Part shown: positions 41,718 through 50,327 of the stretch, one piece after another
Layout of the letters: each line of letters starts with the position of its first letter
Numbering within the stretch: the first letter of the stretch is position 1
Source: Rhodoferax sp.
GTDB taxonomy: Bacteria; Pseudomonadota; Gammaproteobacteria; Burkholderiales; Burkholderiaceae_C
NCBI RefSeq assembly: GCF_030697375.1
Contig: NZ_JAUYQD010000100.1
Span: 1-63,384, forward strand
Direction of reading: 5' to 3'
DNA: 63,384 nucleotides
Program-made: the position numbers and the translations under genes
The notes under the pieces: model-generated
Databases searched by the model: none
The model's input: only the letters and a program-made list of their open reading frames with translations
What the model was told of the DNA's origin: nothing

Positions 41718-42718
41718 AATTTGGCGGCATCCCGGGCAAAGTAGGTCAGCACGCCGTCGGCCCCGGCACGCTTGAAGGCCAGCAGGCTTTCCATCATCAC
41801 CGCATCATGGTCCAGCCAGCCGTTCTGGGCGGCGGCTTTCAGCATGGCGTATTCGCCCGACACCTGGTAGGCAAAGGTGGGGACCTTGAATTCCTCCTTG
41901 ACGCGGCGCACCACATCCAGGTAGGGCATGCCGGGCTTGACCATCACCATGTCGGCGCCTTCGGCAATGTCCATGGCCACTTCGCGCAGGGCCTCGTCGC
42001 TGTTGGCCGGGTCCATCTGGTAGACCTTTTTGTTGCTCTTGCCCAGATTGCTGGCCGAACCGACGGCGTCGCGGAACGGGCCATAAAAGGCGCTGGCGTA
42101 CTTGGCGCTGTAGGCCATGATGCGGGTGTGGATCAGGTTTTCGGCTTCCAGCGCGGCCCGGATGGCGCCGATGCGGCCATCCATCATGTCGCTGGGGGCG
42201 ACCATGTCCACGCCGGCCCGGGCCTGTGTCAGCGCCTGCTGCACCAGGATCGCGGTGGTTTCATCGTTCAGGATGTAGCCCTCGTTTTCGGGGCGGGTGT
42301 CTGGCAGGCCGTCCTGGCCGTGGCTGGTGAAGGGGTCCAGCGCCACGTCGGTCATCACGCCAAGCTGGGGGAATTCTTTTTTCAGGGCGCGCACCACGCG
42401 GGGCACCAGGCCATCGGGGTTCAGCGCTTCTTTGCCCTCAAAAGTTTTTAGTGACTGGTCAATCACCGGAAACAGCGCCATCACCGGAATTTCCAGCTTC
42501 ACACACTCTTCGGCCACCGGCAGCAGCAGGTCCAGGCTCAGGCGTTCCACGCCGGGCATGGAGGCAATAGGCACACGCTGGTTCTGGCCATCGACCACGA
42601 ATACGGGGTAGATCAGGTCGTGGGCGGTGAGTTGGTTTTCGCGTACCAGGTTGCGGGTGTAGCTGTCCTTGCGCAAGCGGCGTGGACGGCCCAGGGGGAA
42701 GGGGGCGTAAGAGGTCAT
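41702..42718 (-). CDS. hemB: Delta-aminolevulinic acid dehydratase (porphobilinogen synthase)
   Basis: 338 residues. It condenses two 5-aminolevulinate molecules to porphobilinogen in heme synthesis. Characteristic segments are PFPLGRPRRLRKD, TDVALDPFTSHGQDG (metal-site region, Asp-type rather than Cys-rich zinc site), APSDMMDGRIGAIR, AYSAKYASAFYGPFRDA with the catalytic Lys, MVKPGMPYLDVVRRVK with the second Lys, and YQVSGEYAML. Complete. The last codons and stop come from a dispersed repeat. Divergent from hemJ. Confidence 0.97.
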   Translation of the reverse strand: MTSYAPFPLGRPRRLRKDSYTRNLVRENQLTAHDLIYPVFVVDGQNQRVPIASMPGVERLSLDLLLPVAEECVKLEIPVMALFPVIDQSLKTFEGKEALNPDGLVPRVVRALKKEFPQLGVMTDVALDPFTSHGQDGLPDTRPENEGYILNDETTAILVQQALTQARAGVDMVAPSDMMDGRIGAIRAALEAENLIHTRIMAYSAKYASAFYGPFRDAVGSASNLGKSNKKVYQMDPANSDEALREVAMDIAEGADMVMVKPGMPYLDVVRRVKEEFKVPTFAYQVSGEYAMLKAAAQNGWLDHDAVMMESLLAFKRAGADGVLTYFARDAAKLLRNA

Positions 42719-42774
42719 GGGGAAAATTGTGCCTCATTACGTGCAAATAATTTATGACAAACTGAAGTAATCAC

Positions 42775-42802
42775 TTGCAAGGGCCAGAAAATTTTGTTAA
42801 AT
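42775..42802 (+). promoter_or_regulatory. Candidate promoter of the small RNA between hemB and hemJ
   Basis: TTGCAA (42775-42780) and TTAAAT (42797-42802) separated by 16 nt, in an AT-rich stretch between two GC-rich genes. Predicted start about 42809. Confidence 0.45.
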
Positions 42803-42808
42803 TCCGTT

Positions 42809-42908
42809 CCGGGTAGCTTGCTACCTTCCGCTTTTCCTCCCTGAGCGGAGCCTTGATGTGTGACAGCAAATAGGCTTACCACCCCAGCCCCGTGCTGGGG
42901 TTTTTTTT
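42809..42908 (+). ncRNA. Candidate small RNA (~100 nt) with anti-Shine-Dalgarno loop
   Basis: Between the promoter-like boxes and the terminator there are two stem-loops: GGTAG-CTTG-CTACC (about 42812-42825) and TCCGCT / AGCGGA (42827-42849), with an 11-nt loop that contains CCTCCC. A third weak pairing AGCCT / AGGCT and a terminator follow. A single-stranded CCUCC in a loop is the typical shape of sRNAs that pair with ribosome-binding sites. No open reading frame of note. An attenuated leader for hemJ is the alternative reading. I do not recognise a named RNA family. Confidence 0.45.
42882..42908 (+). terminator. Rho-independent terminator upstream of hemJ
   Basis: CCCCAGC / GCTGGGG stem, 5-nt loop, then eight T. 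It ends 37 bp before the hemJ ATG, so it must terminate an RNA that starts in the hemB-hemJ interval. Confidence 0.85.
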
Positions 42909-42945
42909 GCCTGAAGCGGTCGTGGTCTGCGACTACACTTTGCCC

Positions 42946-43374
42946 ATGCTCTGGGTCAAATCTTTCCATATCGTTTTCGTGGCCAGCTGGTTCGCCGGGC
43001 TTTTTTACCTGCCGCGCATTTTTGTGAACTTGGCCATGGTGCCCGCTGGCTCGGAGGCTGAGCGGGCCCGCCTGCTGTTGATGGCGCACAAGCTGATGCG
43101 ATTCACCACCTTGCTGGCGGTGCCTGCCGTGGCCTTGGGGCTGTGCTTGTGGTTGTGCTATGGCATTGGCTTCGGTCCGGGCAATGGCTGGATGCACGCC
43201 AAGCTGGCCCTGGTGCTGTTGGTGCTCGCTTACCACCATGCCTGTGGCGTGATGCTGCGCCGCTTTGAAGCCGGTCCGGTCGCCCGCAGCCATGTGTGGT
43301 TTCGGTGGTTTAACGAAATTCCGGTGCTGATGCTGGTGGCCATTGTGGTGTTGGTGGTCGTTAAACCCTTTTAA
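42946..43374 (+). CDS. hemJ: HemJ-type protoporphyrinogen oxidase (CopD-like family)
   Basis: 142 residues from ATG 42946; a start at 42892 would lie inside the terminator hairpin. Four predicted helices, with the HemJ pattern WVKSFHIVFVASWFAGLFYLPRIFV, AHKLMRFTTLLAVPAVALG, GWMHAKLALVLLVLAYH and RWFNEIPVLMLVAIVVLVVVKPF. HemJ oxidises protoporphyrinogen IX in the membrane. Its place divergent from hemB supports heme synthesis. Confidence 0.88.
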   Translation: MLWVKSFHIVFVASWFAGLFYLPRIFVNLAMVPAGSEAERARLLLMAHKLMRFTTLLAVPAVALGLCLWLCYGIGFGPGNGWMHAKLALVLLVLAYHHACGVMLRRFEAGPVARSHVWFRWFNEIPVLMLVAIVVLVVVKPF

Positions 43375-43391
43375 ACCTAACAAAGCGGTGC

Positions 43392-44486
43392 ATGCATAAA
43401 ACTGCCGCTTGGCCGATGGCGCTGCTGTATGTGGGGCTCATCATCTATGCCAGCCTTTACCCTTTTTCGGAGTGGCGCGACCCGGGCCTGATGCCCTGGG
43501 CATTTTTGTCAGTGCCCCTGCCGCGTTATTGGACCGGCTTTGATGTGGCTGTCAATGTGGTGGGCTATGCTCCTCTGGGCGGTTTGCTGGCGCTGAGCGC
43601 TTTGCGCACCGGGCGTGGCCGCCATGCAATGTGGATGCCTGCGGTGGCTGCTTTGGCGCTGTCGCTGGTGATGGAGGCTTTGCAGACCTATTTGCCCGCC
43701 CGGGTGGCGTCCAAGGAAGATCTGTTGCTCAATGGCATGGGGGCTTGGACCGGGGCGGTTGTCACCCTGTTGATGGTCAGGCTGGGCGCCATTGACCGGT
43801 GGAGCCGTGTTCGGGCGCGCTGGTTTGTGGAGGATGCGCGCGGCGGCATTGTGCTGCTGGCAACGTGGCCTCTGGCGTTGTTGTTCCCTGCCGCGGTGCC
43901 CTTTGGGCTGGGCCAGGTGTTGGTCCGGGCAGAACAGGCTCTGGCGGAGTTGATGGTGGATACCCCCTTCTTGGAGTGGCTGCCGGTACGGGAGGACACC
44001 TTGCAACCCCTGGTGTTGGGCCTGCAAATGGTGTGTGTCTTTCTGGGTTTGCTGATTCCCTGCCTTTTGGGCTTTTGCATCATCCGTGTGCGCTGGCGTC
44101 GCGTGGTCCTGGTTCCGATGACCCTGGCGGTGGGGGTTGTGGTCACCGGACTGTCCGCCGCCCTGAGCTGGGGCCCCAGCCACGCATGGGCATGGCTGGA
44201 TTTGCCCACCCAGCTGGGCATGGCCGTGGCTCTGGCGGTGGCCTTGGGGCTGGTGTTGGTGCCCTGGCGTGCCAGTGCGGCCCTGGCGCTGCTGTCATTG
44301 GGCATTTACCTGAGTTTGTTGAACCAGGCCCCTGAAAGTCCCTATTTCGCACAGACCCTGCAAAACTGGGAGCAAGGGCGCTTCATCCGTTTCAATGGCC
44401 TGGCCCAATGGTTGGGCTGGCTGTGGCCCTACGCCACGCTGGTTTATCTGCTGTCGCAAATCTGGCAGCGGGATGCAAAAAACTAA
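43392..44486 (+). CDS. VanZ-like membrane protein
   Basis: 364 residues with about nine to ten membrane helices. The N-terminal ~125 residues match the VanZ-like family (LYVGLIIYASLYPFSEW, DVAVNVVGYAPLGGLLAL, SLVMEALQTYLPARVASKEDLLLNGMGAWTGA). The C-terminal half is further hydrophobic sequence without a named domain. Function unknown outside glycopeptide resistance loci. It starts 17 bp after hemJ, so probably co-transcribed with it. Confidence 0.85.
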   Translation: MHKTAAWPMALLYVGLIIYASLYPFSEWRDPGLMPWAFLSVPLPRYWTGFDVAVNVVGYAPLGGLLALSALRTGRGRHAMWMPAVAALALSLVMEALQTYLPARVASKEDLLLNGMGAWTGAVVTLLMVRLGAIDRWSRVRARWFVEDARGGIVLLATWPLALLFPAAVPFGLGQVLVRAEQALAELMVDTPFLEWLPVREDTLQPLVLGLQMVCVFLGLLIPCLLGFCIIRVRWRRVVLVPMTLAVGVVVTGLSAALSWGPSHAWAWLDLPTQLGMAVALAVALGLVLVPWRASAALALLSLGIYLSLLNQAPESPYFAQTLQNWEQGRFIRFNGLAQWLGWLWPYATLVYLLSQIWQRDAKN

Positions 44487-44496
44487 AATCTTTCCC

Positions 44497-44847
44497 ATGA
44501 ATGAAACCAAACCAAACACGGGTTCGTACTACGAACGCCACATTTTTTTCTGTTTGAACGAGCGAAAAAATGGCGAAGCATGCTGCGCCCAGCACAAAGC
44601 CCAAGAAGGGTTTGACCGCTGCAAGTCGCAGATTAAGGAGGCGGGGTTGTCGGGCCCCGGCCAAGTGCGGGTCAACAAGGCCGGCTGTCTGGACCGTTGC
44701 GCAGCGGGTCCGGTGGCGGTGGTGTATCCAGAAGGTGTTTGGTACACCTTTGTGGATGCCCAGGACATCGATGACATCGTGGAGTCGCATTTGAAAAATG
44801 GCAAAGTGGTCGAGCGATTGCTGGTCCCTCCGGAGTTGGGGCGCTAG
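44497..44847 (+). CDS. 2Fe-2S thioredoxin-like ferredoxin domain protein
   Basis: 116 residues from ATG 44497. The N-terminal YYERHIFFCLNERKNGEACC, and GQVRVNKAGCLDRCAAGPVAVVYPEGVWY, carry the four cysteines expected for a thioredoxin-fold [2Fe-2S] ferredoxin. It is probably a cytoplasmic electron carrier or cluster protein. It lies 10 bp after the VanZ gene. Confidence 0.9.
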   Translation: MNETKPNTGSYYERHIFFCLNERKNGEACCAQHKAQEGFDRCKSQIKEAGLSGPGQVRVNKAGCLDRCAAGPVAVVYPEGVWYTFVDAQDIDDIVESHLKNGKVVERLLVPPELGR

Positions 44848-44869
44848 GCATTCATACATTTGAGCCATT

Positions 44870-44920
44870 TTGGCCACCAGCCCTTTATTCACATGCGCAA
44901 GCAGCTATGAAATCAGTAGC
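44870..44920 (-). repeat. Dispersed hairpin repeat, copy E (5' of the alpha/beta hydrolase)
   Basis: Hairpin GCTAT-gaaatca-GTAGC at 44904-44920. On the minus strand it continues TGCTTGCGCATGTGAATA and AGGGCTGGTGGCC. It ends 6 bp before the hydrolase ATG and so lies in its 5' untranslated region. Confidence 0.75.
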
Positions 44921-44926
44921 AAAACC

Positions 44927-45580
44927 ATGAACTCCCAGACCCTACGATTTACCTTGCAAGGTCCGGCCGGAAGCATCGAAGCCCAGAGCGATGCCCCCTT
45001 GTTGCGAGACGGAGCGGCCCCACGCGGTGTGGCGGTGATTGCCCATCCCCATCCCCTGTTTGGGGGCAGCATGAGTAACAAGGTGGTGCAAACGTTGGCA
45101 CGCGCCTTTGTCCAGTGCGGCTGGCAGGCCATTCGTTTCAATTTTCGCGGGGTGGGCGCCACCCAGGGCGTGTACGACGAGGGGCGTGGCGAGTTGCAAG
45201 ACTTGTTGGCGGTGGTCGCGCATTGCGCGCCGCAGGGGCCTCTGGCTTTGGCTGGGTTTTCTTTTGGTTCCTTTGTGACCAGCCATGCCGTGCGTACTCT
45301 GGGGCCGGACCGCGCCCCGGAAGCGCTGGTGCTGGTCGGCACGGCTACCACCCGCTTCGACGTGGCCCCGATTCCCGCAGATTTGCACCCACGCACGTTG
45401 GTGCTGCACGGCGAGGTGGACGACACGGTGCCGCTGACCGATGTCATGCACTGGGCACGGCCCCAATTTCTGCCGGTGACCGTCATTCCCGGCGTGGAAC
45501 ACTTCTTTCATGGACAATTGCCTCTTTTGCGCAATCTGGTGGTTCGTCACCTGAAAGCAGTTTCCGCACCGTCCGCCTAG
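44927..45580 (+). CDS. Alpha/beta hydrolase (serine hydrolase, CocE/dienelactone-like)
   Basis: 217 residues from ATG 44927. Features are VAVIAHPHPLFGGSMSNKVV, FNFRGVGATQGVYDEG, nucleophile region LAGFSFGSFV (G-x-S-x-G), Asp in HGEVDDTVPL and catalytic His in GVEHFFHG. It resembles the small KynA/YtxM-like alpha/beta hydrolases with the HPHP motif. Substrate unknown. The ribosome-binding region is occupied by the dispersed repeat. Confidence 0.88.
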   Translation: MNSQTLRFTLQGPAGSIEAQSDAPLLRDGAAPRGVAVIAHPHPLFGGSMSNKVVQTLARAFVQCGWQAIRFNFRGVGATQGVYDEGRGELQDLLAVVAHCAPQGPLALAGFSFGSFVTSHAVRTLGPDRAPEALVLVGTATTRFDVAPIPADLHPRTLVLHGEVDDTVPLTDVMHWARPQFLPVTVIPGVEHFFHGQLPLLRNLVVRHLKAVSAPSA

Positions 45581-45639
45581 TTCCTCCACGTTTTTTGCTC
45601 CGCCGAGCCCGACACCGACCCGGCGATCCACCGAATCCC

Positions 45640-46824
45640 ATGAAATCCTTTTTAGCTGCTCTTTTGGCCACCGTTTGTCTGACGGTGGCGGCCCAAGTGC
45701 CCCAACCCCCTGAGGTTGCCGCACGTTCCTACCTGTTGATGGATGTCACGGCCAACCAAATTTTGGCGTCCAAGGACATCGATGCCCCGCTGGAGCCCGC
45801 GTCCTTGACCAAACTCATGACCGCGTACCTGGTGTTTGACGCCTTGCGCTCCAAAAAAATCGACCTGAAACAAACCTTCCCGGTGAGCGAACGCGCCTGG
45901 AAAATGCCGGGCTCGCGCATGTTCATTGACCCCAAGATGCAGGTGCCGGTTGAAGACCTCATCAAAGGCATGATTGTGCAGTCGGGCAACGACGCCACCA
46001 TGGCCTTGGCCGAAGGGGTGGGCGGCACCGCCGAACACTTTGTTCAGCTGATGAACGAGCAGGCCAAAGCCCTGGGGATGAAATCCACCGGCTACAAAAA
46101 CCCCGAGGGTTTGACCGAGCCGGGCCACACCACCACCGCCCGCGACCTGAGTATTCTGGCCACCCGCCTGATGGCCGACTTCCCGGAGTACATCGGTGTG
46201 TACGCCATCAAAAAATACCGCTACCCCGGTACGCCGGCGGCTAACGACAGCAACCGCAATCTGTTGTTGTTCCGCGACCCGACGGTGGATGGCCTGAAAA
46301 CCGGGCATACCGACGCCGCTGGTTATTGCATGGTGGCTACCGCCAAGCGAAACTTTCCGAATTTAGTAAGCCCTGGGGCGCCAGCGGGCTCAGCGGCTGC
46401 CAACGGCAGCCGCCGCCTGTTGTCTATTGTGCTGGGCGCCGATAGCGAAAATTCGCGGGCCAATGAGTCCCAAAAGTTGTTGAACTGGGGTTACACCGCC
46501 TTCGAGGCTGTCAAGCTGTTTGACGCAGGGCAGGCGGTGCTCACGCCCAACGTCTGGAAAGGCGTTTCTTCCACGGTCAAGCTCGGGCAGCCATACGCCA
46601 TCGTGGTCGCCGTGCCCAGTGGCAGCGGGGCCAAACTGAAGACCCAGGTTCTGCGCTCCGATCCCTTGGTTGCACCCATCGCCAAAGGCCAGGCCTTGGG
46701 CACCTTGCGGGTTATGGCGGGTGAGCAGGTGGTGGCAGATATTCCTCTTTCTGCGATCGAAGGTGTGGAGCAGGCCGGCATGGTGGGCCGTGCCTGGGAC
46801 GCGATACGCCTGTGGATTCGTTGA
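45640..46824 (+). CDS. dacC: D-alanyl-D-alanine carboxypeptidase (PBP5/6 type)
   Basis: 394 residues from ATG 45640. A signal peptide ends near TVAAQ. Active-site motifs are S55-L-T-K58, S115-G-N117 and K220-T-G222. The C-terminal PBP5 beta domain and an amphipathic anchor (AGMVGRAWDAIRLWIR) follow. It trims the terminal D-Ala from peptidoglycan peptides in the periplasm. Between RNFPN and RRLLS there is a small Ala/Gly/Ser-rich insertion (~15 residues) compared with the family norm. Monocistronic. Confidence 0.95.
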   Translation: MKSFLAALLATVCLTVAAQVPQPPEVAARSYLLMDVTANQILASKDIDAPLEPASLTKLMTAYLVFDALRSKKIDLKQTFPVSERAWKMPGSRMFIDPKMQVPVEDLIKGMIVQSGNDATMALAEGVGGTAEHFVQLMNEQAKALGMKSTGYKNPEGLTEPGHTTTARDLSILATRLMADFPEYIGVYAIKKYRYPGTPAANDSNRNLLLFRDPTVDGLKTGHTDAAGYCMVATAKRNFPNLVSPGAPAGSAAANGSRRLLSIVLGADSENSRANESQKLLNWGYTAFEAVKLFDAGQAVLTPNVWKGVSSTVKLGQPYAIVVAVPSGSGAKLKTQVLRSDPLVAPIAKGQALGTLRVMAGEQVVADIPLSAIEGVEQAGMVGRAWDAIRLWIR

Positions 46825-46841
46825 AGCATGCCGCCCACTCC

Positions 46842-46870
46842 TTGCGGGGGATTCCTTGATCTGCTACATT
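46842..46870 (+). promoter_or_regulatory. Promoter of the str operon (rpsL)
   Basis: TTGCGG (46842-46847), 17-nt spacer, TACATT (46865-46870); predicted start near 46877, with a ~70-nt leader. Confidence 0.6.
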
Positions 46871-46879
46871 AGAAGGCTT

Positions 46880-46894
46880 TTCGGAAATTCCGAA
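46880..46894 (+). promoter_or_regulatory. Near-perfect palindrome at the rpsL transcription start
   Basis: TTCGGAA-A-TTCCGAA, positioned right after the predicted transcription start. It could be an operator or a 5'-end RNA hairpin of the leader. Confidence 0.4.
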
Positions 46895-46947
46895 GGGATT
46901 CACGTTTTCGTAGTTTTCAAGTTATCAAACGTTTAGGGACGTTTTCA

Positions 46948-47325
46948 ATGCCAACCATTAATCAGCTAGTACGTCAGGGGCGCGAGGTCGAAACGATCAA
47001 GTCCAAGAGCCCTGCGATGCAAAACTCTCCACAGCGTCGTGGTGTGTGCACCCGTGTGTACACCACAACGCCTAAAAAACCTAACTCCGCTCTGCGTAAA
47101 GTGGCCAAAGTGCGCTTGACCAACGGTTTTGAGGTGATCTCTTACATCGGCGGTGAAGGCCACAACCTGCAGGAACACAGCGTGGTGCTGGTTCGTGGTG
47201 GTCGTGTCAAAGACTTGCCCGGTGTGCGTTACCACATCGTTCGTGGTTCGCTCGATTTGCAAGGCGTGAAAGACCGCAAGCAGTCGCGCTCTAAATACGG
47301 TGCAAAGCGTCCAAAGGCTAAATAA
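46948..47325 (+). CDS. rpsL: 30S ribosomal protein S12
   Basis: 125 residues, normal. MPTINQLVRQGRE, the KPNSALRKVAKVRLTNG decoding loop and GVRYHIVRGSLDLQGVKDRKQSRSKYG are all present. The streptomycin-site lysines are wild type (TPKKPNS, and GGRVKDLPG). First gene of the str operon. Confidence 0.99.
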   Translation: MPTINQLVRQGREVETIKSKSPAMQNSPQRRGVCTRVYTTTPKKPNSALRKVAKVRLTNGFEVISYIGGEGHNLQEHSVVLVRGGRVKDLPGVRYHIVRGSLDLQGVKDRKQSRSKYGAKRPKAK

Positions 47326-47474
47326 GCTGCTGGTTCGTTCGAATAAAAGGTGTTTGTTTGCTGCGTGGCGCAGTGAATAAACGAAGTGACCCGCTGTTGG
47401 GTCGAGTAAGTAAAGACCAAAATGGTTTTTGCGGCATCTGGTGAAGATGTCAACTGAAGCAAAGAGGTGAAAAA

Positions 47475-47948
47475 ATGCCACGTCGTCGCGAAGTCCCTAA
47501 ACGTGAAATTCTGCCGGATCCTAAGTTCGGCAATGTAGAGTTGTCCAAATTCATGAACGTGATCATGGAAGGCGGCAAAAAAGCGGTCGCTGAGCGCATC
47601 ATTTATGGCGCGCTGGAGCAGATCGAAAAGAAGAACCCTGGTAAAGACCCTGTTGAAGCCTTCACGATGGCCATCAACAACGTCAAACCCATGGTCGAAG
47701 TGAAGTCCCGCCGCGTGGGTGGTGCCAACTACCAAGTGCCAGTGGAAGTGCGTCCTGTTCGTCGTCTGGCTTTGTCCATGCGCTGGATCAAAGAAGCTGC
47801 GCGCAAGCGTGGTGAAAAGTCGATGGCCCTGCGTTTGGCCAACGAATTGATGGAAGCCACCGAAGGCCGTGGCGGCGCCATGAAAAAGCGTGACGAAGTT
47901 CACCGTATGGCTGAAGCCAACAAGGCTTTCTCCCACTTCCGCTTCTAA
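47475..47948 (+). CDS. rpsG: 30S ribosomal protein S7
   Basis: 157 residues, normal. MPRRREVPKREILPDPKFGN and GGANYQVPVEVRPVRRLALSMRW are diagnostic. GAGGTG precedes the start. It is separated from rpsL by 149 bp that hold no gene; in E. coli the corresponding gap carries the S7 autoregulatory site. Confidence 0.99.
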   Translation: MPRRREVPKREILPDPKFGNVELSKFMNVIMEGGKKAVAERIIYGALEQIEKKNPGKDPVEAFTMAINNVKPMVEVKSRRVGGANYQVPVEVRPVRRLALSMRWIKEAARKRGEKSMALRLANELMEATEGRGGAMKKRDEVHRMAEANKAFSHFRF

Positions 47949-47962
47949 TTTGCGGCTACTGC

Positions 47963-48075
47963 GCGGCTTTCATACGTCGTTGCAATCCCTTGTCGTGCTC
48001 ATAGTACTGCCTGCGGGGCTGCGCCTAGTCTGAAAGCCGCTCGCTACGCCGTGAAGACCAAAAGTCTTCGCGGCG
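47963..48075 (+). promoter_or_regulatory. Structured rpsG-fusA intergenic region
   Basis: Two strong inverted repeats in 113 bp. The first is GCGGCTTTCA (47963-47972) with TGAAAGCCGC (48031-48040), arms ~58 nt apart. The second is a 12-bp stem, CGCCGTGAAGAC / GTCTTCGCGGCG (one G-T wobble), with loop CAAAA (48047-48075). No T run follows, so it is not a simple terminator. It could be a translational or processing element for fusA. Confidence 0.55.
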
Positions 48076-48113
48076 TCGTCGTTTGAAATATACAGATCAA
48101 CCAAGGATCCATC

Positions 48114-50216
48114 ATGGCTCGCCATACCCCCATTGAGCGCTACCGCAATATCGGTATTTCGGCTCACATTGACGCCGGTAAAACTACGACTACCGAGCGC
48201 GTTCTTTTTTACACTGGTGTGAACCACAAGATTGGTGAAGTGCACGATGGCGCTGCCACCATGGACTGGATGGAGCAGGAGCAAGAGCGTGGTATCACGA
48301 TCACTTCCGCTGCGACCACTTGCTTCTGGAAGGGGATGGACAAGTCCTTGCCCGAGCACCGCATCAATATCATTGACACCCCTGGACACGTGGACTTCAC
48401 GATTGAAGTTGAGCGTTCCATGCGCGTGCTGGACGGTGCTTGCATGGTGTACTGCGCGGTGGGTGGTGTGCAGCCCCAGTCGGAAACTGTTTGGCGTCAG
48501 GCCAATAAGTACAAAGTGCCGCGTTTGGCCTTTGTCAACAAGATGGACCGTACCGGTGCCAACTTCTTCAAGGTCGTGGACCAGATGAAACTGCGCTTGA
48601 AGGCTAGCCCTGTGCCCATGGTGATTCCAATCGGCGCTGAAGAAAACTTCACTGGCGTGGTGGATCTGATCAAGATGAAGGCCATCATCTGGGATGAGGC
48701 TTCGCAAGGCATGTTGTTCGACTACAAGGAAATTCCCGCCGAACTGGTGGAGTTGGCCAAAGAGTGGCGCGAAAAGATGGTCGAGGCTGCTGCCGAGGCT
48801 ACCGAAGAACTGATGAACAAATACCTGGAAGAAGGTGATTTGTCGGAAGAAGAAATCAAATTCGGTATCCGCAAACGCACCATCGCCAGCGAAATTCAGC
48901 CCATGTACTGCGGCTCTGCTTTCAAGAACAAAGGTGTGCAGCGTATGCTGGACGCCGTGATTGAATTCATGCCTTCTCCGGTGGACATTCCTCCAGTGAA
49001 TGGAACAGACGAAGACGAAGCGCCCGTGGTCCGTCAAGCCAGTGACACGGAAAAGTTTTCGGCACTTGCATTCAAGTTGATGACAGATCCGTTTGTCGGC
49101 CAGCTGACTTTCGTGCGTGTGTATTCTGGTGTGCTGCAAAAAGGCGACACCGTCTACAACCCAATCCGCGGCAAGAAAGAGCGCATTGGTCGTATCGTGC
49201 AAATGCACGCAAACAAGCGTGAAGAAGTGAGCGAAATTGTTGCTGGTGACATCGCCGCCTGTATTGGACTTAAAGATGTGACGACGGGCGAGACCTTGTG
49301 TGATCCATCTGCAATTGTGATGTTGGAGCGCATGGTGTTCCCTGAGCCGGTGATTACACAGGCCGTGGAACCCAAGACCAAGGTTGACCAGGAAAAAATG
49401 GGTATCGCTTTGCAGCGTTTGGCCCAGGAAGATCCTTCGTTCCGCGTCAAGACCGACGAAGAGTCCGGTCAGACCCTGATCGCCGGTATGGGCGAGTTGC
49501 ATTTGGAAATTATTGTTGACCGCATGAAGCGCGAGTTTGGTGTGGAAGCCAACGTGGGCAAGCCACAGGTGGCTTACCGCGAAACCATTCGCAAGACGGT
49601 GGAAGATGCCGAAGGCAAGTTTGTGCGCCAGTCCGGTGGTAAAGGTCAATACGGGCACGTTGTGCTCAAGATCGAACCCAACGAACAGGGTAAAGGCATT
49701 GAGTTTGTCGACGCCATCAAAGGTGGAACCGTTCCCCGTGAATTTATTCCTGCGGTGGAAAAGGGTATCAATGAGGCGGTCACGCAAGGCGTGTTGGCTG
49801 GATACCCTGTGGTCGACGTCAAGGTGACTTTGCACTTTGGTTCCTACCACGATGTGGACTCGAATGAGTTGGCGTTCAAGATGGCAGCCATTTTCGGCTT
49901 CAAAGAAGGTTGCCGCAAAGCGGGCCCCGTGATTTTGGAACCCATGATGGCGGTTGAGGTGGAAACCCCAGAAGACTACGCTGGTAACGTGATGGGTGAT
50001 TTGTCCTCACGCCGTGGCATGGTTCAGGGCATGGAAGACATGGTTGGCGGCGGCAAGGCGATCAAGGCCGAAGTTCCGTTGTCCGAAATGTTTGGCTACT
50101 CCACTACCTTGCGCTCGATGTCGCAAGGCCGTGCCTCCTACACGATGGAATTCAAGCACTACACGGAAGCGCCGCGTAATGTGTCTGAAGCCATCATGGC
50201 TGCTCGCGCAAAATAA
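48114..50216 (+). CDS. fusA: Elongation factor G
   Basis: 700 residues, normal. G1 AHIDAGKTTTTERVLF, G2/G3 around RGITITSAATT and DTPGHVDFTIEVERSMR, and G4 NKMDRTGA. The C-terminal domains end in KHYTEAPRNVSEAIMAARAK. It drives translocation of tRNA-mRNA on the ribosome. AAGGA lies before the ATG. Confidence 0.99.
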   Translation: MARHTPIERYRNIGISAHIDAGKTTTTERVLFYTGVNHKIGEVHDGAATMDWMEQEQERGITITSAATTCFWKGMDKSLPEHRINIIDTPGHVDFTIEVERSMRVLDGACMVYCAVGGVQPQSETVWRQANKYKVPRLAFVNKMDRTGANFFKVVDQMKLRLKASPVPMVIPIGAEENFTGVVDLIKMKAIIWDEASQGMLFDYKEIPAELVELAKEWREKMVEAAAEATEELMNKYLEEGDLSEEEIKFGIRKRTIASEIQPMYCGSAFKNKGVQRMLDAVIEFMPSPVDIPPVNGTDEDEAPVVRQASDTEKFSALAFKLMTDPFVGQLTFVRVYSGVLQKGDTVYNPIRGKKERIGRIVQMHANKREEVSEIVAGDIAACIGLKDVTTGETLCDPSAIVMLERMVFPEPVITQAVEPKTKVDQEKMGIALQRLAQEDPSFRVKTDEESGQTLIAGMGELHLEIIVDRMKREFGVEANVGKPQVAYRETIRKTVEDAEGKFVRQSGGKGQYGHVVLKIEPNEQGKGIEFVDAIKGGTVPREFIPAVEKGINEAVTQGVLAGYPVVDVKVTLHFGSYHDVDSNELAFKMAAIFGFKEGCRKAGPVILEPMMAVEVETPEDYAGNVMGDLSSRRGMVQGMEDMVGGGKAIKAEVPLSEMFGYSTTLRSMSQGRASYTMEFKHYTEAPRNVSEAIMAARAK

Positions 50217-50327
50217 TTTGAAGTTGTCTGCGACGGTGTGCCGCCCTGTTCCCGTGCGGGGCGAATCAGCAACATCGTGCAAACATTAAACCAATACACG
50301 GGAATTAGCTCTTTGGAGATCTGAAAA

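Noticed and set aside
42809..42908. 6S RNA as an identity for the hemB-hemJ RNA
   Set aside because: Too short and lacking the long, bulged rod structure of 6S; kept as an unnamed sRNA candidate.
47970..49850. 626-codon minus-strand frame opposite fusA
   Set aside because: Antisense to a perfectly conserved EF-G; composition (His, Phe, Leu-rich) is typical of a shadow.
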